A DNA stretch of 61,012 nucleotides from a virus, in the IMG/VR virus record IMGVR_UViG_3300010367_000056, positions 64,001 through 125,012 of that record; one strand, 5' to 3'. A program made the translations under genes and the position numbers. Each line of letters starts with the position of its first letter. The stretch's first letter is position 1. This document shows, piece after piece, positions 21,801 through 30,300 of this stretch. The notes beneath the pieces were generated by a model that worked only from the letters and a program-made list of their open reading frames with translations, was not told where the DNA came from and did not search any database.

Positions 21801-24307
21801 ATGGAGCAAAATCACTTTTAGGTGATCAATATAGTAAAACTGTTGTAAATCAAAATCCTGAAAAAGCTGAAGAAAAAGTTGAAACAGTACTCGATCCTGA
21901 AGAAGAAACTACTCAAGCTGAAGAAATCGAAGAGGAAGAAACTCAGTCTGAAAATAGTGAAAACAATACTCCACAGGAAACACAAGAACAAGTTAGTGAA
22001 GAAGATGAAGAAGGAGCTGACGAAGAAAGACCTGGAGAAGTTATATCCTCTGATGGAATTGAGGACAATCAACAAGAGAATGATGTTGAGTCTCCTGTAA
22101 AAACAGAATTGGTTGAAGCTGTTACTTCTATGTGGGAAAGTATTAGAGATAAAACTATAACAGCCTTTGATAAAATGAAAGCTGGAGTAGTAGAATTACT
22201 ATTTCCTACTGGACAAACTACTAAATATAAAGTAACAGAAGGCCAATTTACTTTAAGACCTGAAGGAGAATATGAGAATAGAAATCTTAGAAATGGTGAT
22301 AAAGTAATAGTAATTCCTTTTAAACCAAGTAAAACTAGTAAATCTGGAAGGAAGTTTGGTTATGCTGTAGTTACTCCTGCAATAGGAGAAGATGGAAAAG
22401 CAATTCCTAATAGTTATAGAACTGTATCTATCTTATCAGATTCAGAAATAGACAAGTTTAAAGAGAATAATGATACTATTCCTTTATACGACTCTATTAC
22501 AGAGAATGAAGGTAGAAATGTAGGTTTTGTATCTATTTTATATGAGGATGTTAGTGGAACTAATGGATTCATTACTACTTCTTCTAAGGTTATTAATTCT
22601 TTACAAGAAGGTCAAGTAATTCATAGTCAACCAATTAAATACTTTTATAGTGCTCCATATAGAGATATGAATGCTCAATATATGAGTAACCTTATTGATC
22701 ATTTTATAGATAATTATTATGATAATCATTTAAATGCTTTACCACCTGCTCAAAGAGAAATAGAAAGAAGACGTATTAGAGAGTTTTACAATAATTCTCA
22801 GAATGCTCAAATTATAATCCCTACTAATAAGGATGTAATCGAGACTCCCAATAGAAAACCTCTTCTTAATATTCCTCCTGAATTAAAAGGTATTATAAGA
22901 CCAGGTAGACCGTATATGATGTTTAGATCATATCATAGAGGTGGTGCCATGCAATTTGTTGGATTATCTCGTAAATTCTTAAATACTAATTTACATAATG
23001 AAAGTTTAGCTCCTATTAGAGACTTTATTAATTCAGCTAGAGCTGTTAAGACTTTATTATTAAGCAAGGGTATTACTAATAGAATGGGCTATTCAAGAAC
23101 TTTAAGTAATTTATTATCAAGACTTTCTAATACTTATATTAGAGATAATAATCAAGATAGTTATACAGTCTCATATACAGAAAATACACCAGGAGGTGTA
23201 AGAGTAACTAGAGATATTAAATTCTCAAATACTGAAGCTGAAAGAATATATAATCTATATGCTATGTATTCAGAACCTAATACTCAATATCAAAAATCTG
23301 AAACAGAGAGGGAAATAAGAAACTTAACTAATTCTAAAAAAGCTAGAACTTATATCTTTGAGGATGGTGAAGTTATTTATGGTACTATTGAGTCTTATGA
23401 TCCAAATACTAGGTCATTTGTAGTAAAAGATGTTAGAGCCAAAGGTACTGATGAAGAATTCAAGACTAAATCTGGAGTTATATATCATACTTCAAGATCT
23501 GTAGTAGGAAAAGCTCAAAAAGCTCTTGATGATATTATGAACTCAAATTCTAATATTTCAAGGTTATTCACAGCTACTACTGGAAGAACGGGATTTGTCA
23601 CTGGTAGGAGAGAAACTGGTATTTCTACTCAAAACAAAGCTTATAAATTCATGGCTCTTTTAGGTTCTAAATCTGTTCCTGTTCCTAAATCCTATAACAC
23701 AGATGGTACAGTTTCAGAATATTATGAAGATGTTGTTGATATTCTCGAAGATTTGTTTAACTTTGCTACTAGAGGTGAATTACCTGGAAAACAAATGCAA
23801 TATATAAATGATGAAGGACAAATACAAAATACTCAAGTGAAGTTTAGAGTTCCTGTACCTCTTAATGCCTCAGATGATGGAGGCCAACTTATACATGATT
23901 ATTCCTATTCTCCACAGAATACTTCAAGGGATAATACTGTTCCTAACACTAGGTACTTTGAAAGTAATTTTGATTCAATGCTACCTACAAGAGTATTTGT
24001 TCAATTTGGTGAAGTTACTGAAGAACAGCCTGAAGTTGAAGAAGTAGTACCTACTACAGAGGAAGAAATAGGAGAACAAGTTGTAGAAGAAGTTACTCCA
24101 GTACAAGAACTTACAAGACAGGAAATCAATAGTCTTCCTTTTGAAGAAATTGAGAGAAGATTGACACCTGAAAATTGGAGAAGATTAGAAGAATATGCTC
24201 AAAGAGAGGGTTTTGGTACTGCTAGAGAATTCTTTGATACTTTATATTCACAACATCCAGAAGAACAGGAAATGTTTAGAGATTATTTAATTGAATGTTT
24301 ATTATAA
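15824..24307 (+). CDS. Giant virion protein with SF1 helicase domain
   Basis: 2,827 residues. A complete SF1 helicase core is visible: Walker A PGGAGKT (1630-1636), Walker B VLIVDEF (1701-1707), motif III MGDTNQ (1742-1747), motif IV NFRSN (from 1792), motif V VQGFSFDEV (from 1905) and motif VI ASRAR (1943-1947). The N-terminal part has glycine-rich hydrophobic stretches near 160-185 and 556-580, which could help membrane passage, followed by about 900 residues of charged helices. An acidic low-complexity linker (about 2015-2089) leads to a separate C-terminal domain. The gene sits directly before the polymerase-bearing gene. In crAss-like phages the large proteins here belong to the virion RNA polymerase set that is ejected into the cell. 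RecD/Dda-like and UvrD-like helicases are both possible relatives. Confidence 0.8.
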   Translation: MADPIQPSNNPNQYYQAPLEVNNYVPQSSTPIQAQPIDLYGLLGMIQPAKGKLATRKKTPYELMMEGDNPLLTPEAAPIQTSLRTLEPLDDSAGLFHSQDGFGKYGYSSILNEGDNEDRYSQNFKADNPAKFFRPGAHPIEGVWKGIYWGGGFLEKTLESAVVKLGQGLGAVWGLTLGNAANELTGQKYENYGDWLAKSSDNILSNFFNGWDQNLKDRYHYFQEKSDRDNKGFIQSMGDGDFWMNDVSDGLGFLVSSMFEAGLVSKLGLGTKLATRLAPLAEDVSLSGLSAGEAASRSMLQRSLNAVGFEGSGNMLVKNAVDLTSQTLALTAIESATEAQEAKDKIYQSFEGKINPETGMVYSEDEKKRLSAAGAAQVFKQNMMILAGPKFLETIVFNRIGDFAMGQFNKVLGRAEVEAGRASNALRSRLGTLASETTYNRSSALANIWKVGSAAAIGFASEGLFEENIQLAISRTAEDTYGSGDEYYRPKTTKKEIDKMDLSDELNINPLKGVKGIFKGNGVSDFFGGTVGEKYVQQTKQFFKGINDDRYLDDELSKSIGIGGAFGIGGGGIHTMIGIRQQAKIDNYWNNRLNQARNNLFTSNYFYQTRTEDKPDPENPGKTIPTTSIVTDPTTGSPLLDQQKLRDYLNKMNNIQGIMDIIGNTEDQNNELNQLPQNQELNKLARNVLFTQLAMEYIKAGKKDLLLSNLASTSQFSDKDIQALGYEPGMMSDQDKKNMLAKMVNVVNRLDNADQWIENNVLDNLSEKRQGKFGLSYTKSQKEKRRQEFEAKKAYLRGLAMQNALLDTYLDDINQSEQGLGEPQTPILSSTIDENGLPVRDFQVPLDATLREYNTRMPALKNQMRVLEQEFAYHWENSKTSLRNAPKGQEFDAWSKSNNGTILRNSQAKSWEALEKLNKLQAEYDELTNRRKQFLNEGEFELVDEDGNPITDETDPNQNYFVQPKRQENTSLEQLNNDKLRRINDVKREEIGIQKSWIEEEWRLTAALKESKETAGLKDTRLSRRMSGSENTYNQYFQREVVTKDRGQGERKMKLWHSDESKRVGAKRYKANEEKLLKVERIQGKVRTILAEVNGQKLLAEIEALLERDLSSEEFAVELQKVIDIYNGRPVVLSKDEKSLIDNQIENTQDEYNFVQAIFEFMPEDERFNSKYYNIDDNGFFVVKPEYDDLQALANVATNLNSRLEDLEGVKKYLDSIPENIPDNESWNNPNLVRRKIADTYNETADNIIDAYNRVSNDGQSDIAGDSLNSKQDLDKVEEEINELEQLKKIFEDRNKTDNILSSPEFQGFIEGLDSRLAKLSEIKDKVKERINSRLRENQDFLVDSISNLVEQIGLNTNGEIKSEPLQKEFEQVAGSEMMSKLVNSLQDLQKLIDKEDKTADEKKQLNEFYWTINGQVSAIQDIVKRNGKKEILAEVSKQKKEFIQKLEETNLMKKLSTTSYYKDIINNIDDSLLGVLQLMFYQSAFSQIGLGSTNDFLDDNPASPVYKFREDFNLRKFVRNVEKDNSRTPQNSEISKEDLLQFLQIAQEIQILEDLQLNLESELNLLDQVEREKQVIQEKVEDKDNKYENLIIPSIQQLFFLRKIAAFLRTNKVIGENPGFRNWIYIQAPGGAGKTQTLGTWFNIISGIPRDRVLATAFTEEASRAIKKALLVGESGPKDVTEMSAAIREFTRNKNFDHDVLIVDEFPAISVDQQKELFDAVTEYTKAKKAANKGEFKVITMGDTNQLTFSDNFIIPRPSIIANPNYFAETRKGTNDNHTAKMTIIPSLTVNFRSNIFAVTSFMDIFKGSNKDHINEAIKVTSTDPELESKDVKGVVSIEKASFPARLISYLKLNENSTRTRALIVNEDKLAFYKKLLEDNGIKVITDPNDEVTKGVYVSTVRNVQGFSFDEVFIDFESKDKGLFSGSASPNFNYNKAMYVAASRARNLIVATNFPNFQNIQDDSINNLESKALSELQTKNEDFLNQRDLEINGAKSLLGDQYSKTVVNQNPEKAEEKVETVLDPEEETTQAEEIEEEETQSENSENNTPQETQEQVSEEDEEGADEERPGEVISSDGIEDNQQENDVESPVKTELVEAVTSMWESIRDKTITAFDKMKAGVVELLFPTGQTTKYKVTEGQFTLRPEGEYENRNLRNGDKVIVIPFKPSKTSKSGRKFGYAVVTPAIGEDGKAIPNSYRTVSILSDSEIDKFKENNDTIPLYDSITENEGRNVGFVSILYEDVSGTNGFITTSSKVINSLQEGQVIHSQPIKYFYSAPYRDMNAQYMSNLIDHFIDNYYDNHLNALPPAQREIERRRIREFYNNSQNAQIIIPTNKDVIETPNRKPLLNIPPELKGIIRPGRPYMMFRSYHRGGAMQFVGLSRKFLNTNLHNESLAPIRDFINSARAVKTLLLSKGITNRMGYSRTLSNLLSRLSNTYIRDNNQDSYTVSYTENTPGGVRVTRDIKFSNTEAERIYNLYAMYSEPNTQYQKSETEREIRNLTNSKKARTYIFEDGEVIYGTIESYDPNTRSFVVKDVRAKGTDEEFKTKSGVIYHTSRSVVGKAQKALDDIMNSNSNISRLFTATTGRTGFVTGRRETGISTQNKAYKFMALLGSKSVPVPKSYNTDGTVSEYYEDVVDILEDLFNFATRGELPGKQMQYINDEGQIQNTQVKFRVPVPLNASDDGGQLIHDYSYSPQNTSRDNTVPNTRYFESNFDSMLPTRVFVQFGEVTEEQPEVEEVVPTTEEEIGEQVVEEVTPVQELTRQEINSLPFEEIERRLTPENWRRLEEYAQREGFGTAREFFDTLYSQHPEEQEMFRDYLIECLL

Positions 24308-24310
24308 TAT

Positions 24311-27300
24311 ATGAGTTGCGTAAATATTAACAGTCCACAGTATAAATCCCTTATAAAGGGAATGTCTCCTAGAGAAAAGTTTGTAGCTAAGGGTGTAATG
24401 AGTAGATTTATGTCTGAGAATGAAGGTAGAATGCCAGATTTCATAGAACTTAAATCTGCCATTGCAGATCTTTATAATACCAATAAAGGTGGTGTTGACT
24501 ATAAAACTTTTTATAATGAAGTAAAAGATATATTTAAATCTCTCTTACCAGGAATGTCTGAAGCTGAGTTAGATCAACGAGTAAAATTTGTTGATAAACT
24601 TGAACTTATGAGGCTTAGGGATGGTAAAGAAGTTTTAACATCTTTTATTAATGATGTTGTGTATATAGCTAAATCTCTTCCTGAAGAAAGAGGTGAAAAA
24701 GCTTATACTGATATTAGACATGAAATCTTCCATGTTATCTTCAATAATTTTTTATCTGAAGATGAGCAAATTAAGATGGTAGAAACCTTCAAAAGATGGA
24801 AACCAGAATATGCTAAAACAATGGGCAAAGAAGATCTGGAAGAAGCAATGGCTAATTCTTTTGAACACTATAGGACTTCTCCTAAAAAAACTATTCCCAT
24901 TATGATAAGAGATTTCTTTGTAGATCTCTTAAAATTCTTTGGACTTATTGGTGATAATTATGTAGATATTAAGAAACTATTTGATGATGTTGAGAGTGGT
25001 AAATTTACTCGTAATTATTTGAAAGATAGTTTGGTAACTAGGGATAAAACTATATTATCAAAATATACTGAGTTTTCCACAAATCTTGATTTATTCCTAC
25101 AAGCTAAAGCATTTGTACTCAATAATTTAAATGAGTTAATGTTTCCTGAGAATAATACTCAATTATCAGAAGTTGGTAATAGTAACCTATTCTTAAATCA
25201 GAACTATAATACTGCTTTATTTCAAAATAATAAAGAATTATTTAAGTTAGGATTAACTAAAAATGATGCTCTGAAACAACTTCAGAGAAGAATTAGAGAC
25301 CTTTCTAGTGGAAGAACTACTGATGCACAGTTAACTAATGTTCTTAGTGTTTTATCTAAAAATCATATCTTAAAAGATATGTTTGAGTATTTACAACCAT
25401 ATAGTATTGCTAAAGTAAATGCTAATGGAGAGCTTGTACTTGAAGATCAAGTAGAAGAAGATCCTACAGAAGAATTGTTAGAAACAAGTGAAGATTATAA
25501 CTCTTTAGAAATTGGTAGTAAAGAGCTTATAAATCCTATTACTAAGATTTCTGAAGTAGTTAAAGACTTTCTTTCTTCTGTTACATATGAAACAACTCCA
25601 GGAAACTTTATCAATATTGATCCTGGTGCTGGTTTTATTTCTCTATTAAATATGTTAGGTCATTTATATGGAAATCAGTCTGTAGAGGATAATCTGAACT
25701 CATTAAATAGAAACTATTCTGAATCTGTAAGAGGAGTCCAAACTACAGCAGTTTATAATAAACTTAGAGAATTACATGAAAACTTAATAGGATCTAATAG
25801 AATTGTTATAAATATACAAGGAGTCTCTGCTGAAGACTTAAATACTATCAGACAAACTTTAGGTCAATTTGGTATTCAGCATGAAACCTTTAGAGATAAT
25901 ATGACATTAATAGTTCCAGACAATATGAAAATAGAAAATCATGGAACTAATAATGTTGACAACAAAGTTGTATTTACTCTTAATAGATTCAAAGATGGCT
26001 TAGAAAGCTTTAAAATAGAGCAAGGTGCTAGAGAATCTAATAAAACTTTTATTGAAAAAGTTGCTAATGAAACTGGTCTTCCTAGTTTTGTAGTTGCTAA
26101 ATTATTTAAGTATAATGAACAACGTAATCAGTTAGCTGAATTAACTAAAGTAGCTGGTTCTTTAAGAAAACTTTCACCTAAGTTTGTAAGAGTTCAGACT
26201 ACAAGAACTAGTGTAGAAGGGTTTACTCAAACTACTACTTCTTATGCATTTCTTAACAAGGTAAATGAATATAGAAGTTCAGGTTCTATGGCTTCAGTTA
26301 TCAGAGATAGATTGGATCTCATACCGTCAAGACAAGATGTTATTGGCTCTATGAGAGCCTATCCTAGATTAAAAGAAAGAGGTAATAGACAAGAATTAAG
26401 AAACTTATTACAAGATGTATTAATTAATAAACTTAATGCTATTTCTCCTTCTGATTTTCAAAGAATTCCTTCAAGAGGAAATGAAGTTACTACAATGCTT
26501 GATACTCTCGAAAGAATTATGAATATACCTGAAATGTCCACAGAAAAAGCTACAGAGGAATTTACAGATTCTGATGTTTTTTTGAGACAGACATCTAATT
26601 TTTCTAATTTATTAAATAAATATACATTTGAGAAAAATAATCCTACTAGCTTCTCAGTATCAACAAGTAATAAACAAAAGTGGGAAAATGTAATGTCTAA
26701 CTCTTCTTTTAAACTATTTAAAAATTTAAAAGATTTTGCAGCAGGTTTGAGAGGAGTTAAATTATTAGGATATCTTGGAAATAGTTTCAATAACTATTTA
26801 AGATTTAATCCTTTATTTGATCATAATTTTAATACAGGTGAAGTTGATGTAAATAGAACCTTATTAAAAGTTATGGATGAGGACTTCTATGCAGATCACC
26901 AAGAGACTTATTTTGATAATAGAACCTCTGCATATGCCAAACCTCCTGTTCCATTTGCTAAGGAATCTCCTAGAGATTGGATTAATAGAAACTTTTTAGC
27001 AATGTTTCAGTTACCAATTCTTGAGACTCAACAAGCCTCAGAAGGTGAAAGAACTGGACAAGCTTATTACCAACAAAAATTCCAACCAGAATCTGCTCCT
27101 AATGTATCTGTTGTAAAAATGGGTATTCATGGTTCTAATTCTATACAAAATGCTATTGCTTATATGATCCTTCAAGAGGCTTATATGCATCACTTAGCAG
27201 GTGGTTCTGTAAGAGGTAATATTGTAAAAAATACTAAGAAATCTTTGTTACCAGGTTTAGAAGGTTCTACTTATTTTATTAGAGAAGGTAGAAATATATT

Positions 27301-30300
27301 CTTTGATGGAGCTGGTAATTTAGATGCTCAATTTGGATCTATTATTAATGGTAAATTAGCTATAAATAGAAATAACTCGATTTTAAGTGAATTAACTAAT
27401 ACTATATTAAGTAACCTTGATAACTCACTAAATGAGTTTGTTGATCTAGCAATTGAAGAAAAAGCTACTTTGGAGGGCTCTAATATAGCTGATATGTATA
27501 ATAAAATTAGAAGTTCATATCTTAATCAATATCATTTAACTGATTCTGAACTAACAGTTTTAAGAGGTGTTTATTTAACAGCTCAAACAGACTTATCTGA
27601 ATTTAGATCTGGTCAAAATTTTGTACAACAAAGAGAAGTTTTAAAGAAAGCTTTATCAAGCTATTATTTAAACTCTTTTGTTAATGGATTCTTCATGAAC
27701 CAAATATCTAGTGGAGCTACACAGAATTATAAGAATCCTTTAGATGAAATTAAACGTCAAGCTGGTGTAAATGCCATGAATGATACTGGTCTTATAGACA
27801 ACAAACATGGTATGAAGAATAGCTATAAAAATATTGTAATAGCTGCTGCAAATAACTTTTATGGAGCTTCTCACAGATTTGCTAATATTCCTTTATTAGA
27901 AAGATTCTTCAAAAATAAAAAACAAGAAGTAGGTGATGCTCAATCATGGGATATTCCTGAATATAAAGGAATGCTTAGGAAATCTTTTGGTAAATCTGTT
28001 GATATTGGTGTAATTACTAAAGATGTACACTTTGAAGTAAATAATGATGGTTTTGTAGATTATCGTAAAACATCTTCTGCTGAACTTACTAATGAACTTG
28101 TTAAAAATAATAAAACACTAAGAGATCTTAGGTATGCTTTAACATTTCAACCTTATTTAGAGTCTCTTTCTACAGAGGAGAGAGAAGCTGCAAAAGAAAG
28201 AATTGATTATCTATATAATAAACTTGTAGACAATAATGATCTTGATAATGTAGATGAGTTTATGGAATATCAAGATATTCTTCAAGACATTGATGATAAA
28301 GACTTAATGATTCATAAAGCTTCATTTGAGTCTGCTATTAAAGGTAGTAAACCTTCAAGAATGTCTCAGTTTATAAAAAATCAAGAAACAGGAACATTTG
28401 ATTTTGTTCTTGAACCTTCTAGTGTAATAACATTAAATTCGGCTTATAATGGTATTCAACAAGCTATAAGACATAGATATATAGATTCATTCATAACTCA
28501 CTTTACTCAACTTACCTATTTGATAGGTCTTAATAGAACTGAAACATCTATTAAGAATAATAAAGCAATTACTAGAGCCTTAGCTAAGTTTGCTAAATCT
28601 GGTATGTTTGATACTTTATTTGATATGAGAATGGCTTACTCTGAAGAAGGATTACTTAAAGCTAATAATAGAAGTAAGAAAGAGTTTATTAAAGAATTAG
28701 TTAAGAAGTTAGATCTTCCTGGTAATGAAAGGATTGTAGAATTACTCAATACTCCAAGAATCTCAATGAATAATCCATTATTCTCTGAGAAACTTATGCA
28801 AACATTCTTTAATTCATTTACTAAATCAACTGTTAAACCTAAACACCCAGGTGGATCATTTGTACTTCAATCTGAATTTGGATTTGAAGCTAATAGAATT
28901 ATATCTGAGAATTCAATGAGAATTCCAGAACTTGTAACTGATGATCAAGGGAACTTACTATATGCAGAGTGTTATTTACCAGAAATGTACTCTGATCAAA
29001 TTAAAGCTGGTGAGATGGTATATTACAATTCAGAACATTACAATAAAATGTTTGGATTTCGTATTCCCTCATCTGATTTACATTCCTCTGTACCATTGAA
29101 AGTGATAGGATATTATCCTTCTTCAATGCATGATAATGTAGTTGTAATACCTTCTGCTGTTACTGCATTACATGGATCTGACTTTGACGTAGATAAATTG
29201 TTTGTTGTTAGATATGGTGTATTTGGTCAAGATGATGAAGATATAGATCCTAAAAGTCCAGATCAAAATCCTGAACAACCAGATGTAAAGAGAGAGTATA
29301 AAACTAAATTTCAAACTAGTAATAGTGTCATTGCTCAAAAAGGAGTTAAATTTGGTTATGTAGCTCCTGATGCTACTTATAATGATAGAGGAAACTTAAC
29401 TTCCTTTGGCCCTGATGATAGACATACAGAAATATTTAATATAGATTCTGTTCTATTAGATGAAAAGAAGAAAACTCAGGATAGAATTATACAACAAGAA
29501 GTTGCTATAACAGAACATGATAAAACTCCTACTGCTAATAGAGCACAAGAAAATGCAAAAGCAGCAAGAAGAAGAGAGCTAGTAAATGAGCAAAAGAGTC
29601 TTGAAAAGCACTTAGATACTCTTAAAACTATTCAAAGAGGTCTTTATTCTAATCAAATATTAGATGCTGTCCTAGATAATATTTCCTATTCAGGTCAAAA
29701 TGCTGAAGACATTCTTTTTGGTATTACATTCGATCCTGTAAAAGGATATGAGGAAACCTCCGAGTATTCAGAATTAGCCAGAGTATTCTCTGATATTAAT
29801 AGAGCTAAAGGTTCAGAGGATCTTTTACCAGAAAGACCTACTCTTTACACAACTCTTCAACAAGCACAAGATGCTGATGCTGAATTATATACTAAGATTA
29901 AAGAAAATCTTGAAAATAATTTAGGAGTTGATACTACAACTCAACAAGGTCAGACAGACTTATTGGCACTTATTAATGATGAATTAAAAGATGACTGGAT
30001 CTCAGATAGAGATGAATTTATAAGAAGACAAAGAGGAGCTGGTTCAGTTAATATTAATAAAGTTGAACAACATGTAACTGTTCACAAAGAAACCTATATG
30101 GCTGCTGGTCTGGTAGGTTTAATTGCAAACTTTTCAAAAGGTCTTGCATATGCATTTCATGGTATTACTAATAACGCTAATCATATTGAATTAGATATTC
30201 CAGAAAATTCAGTAGTAGAATTAGATGGTCAAAAGTTTGATAAACTTACTCTCTCTAATAGAGATGGTATTAAGAATCAGGAACTTAGATCACTAGCTCT

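Noticed and set aside
21818-22100. Opposite-strand and shifted frames in the acidic linker of the helicase gene
   Set aside because: Low-complexity GAA repeats give open frames in other phases by composition alone.
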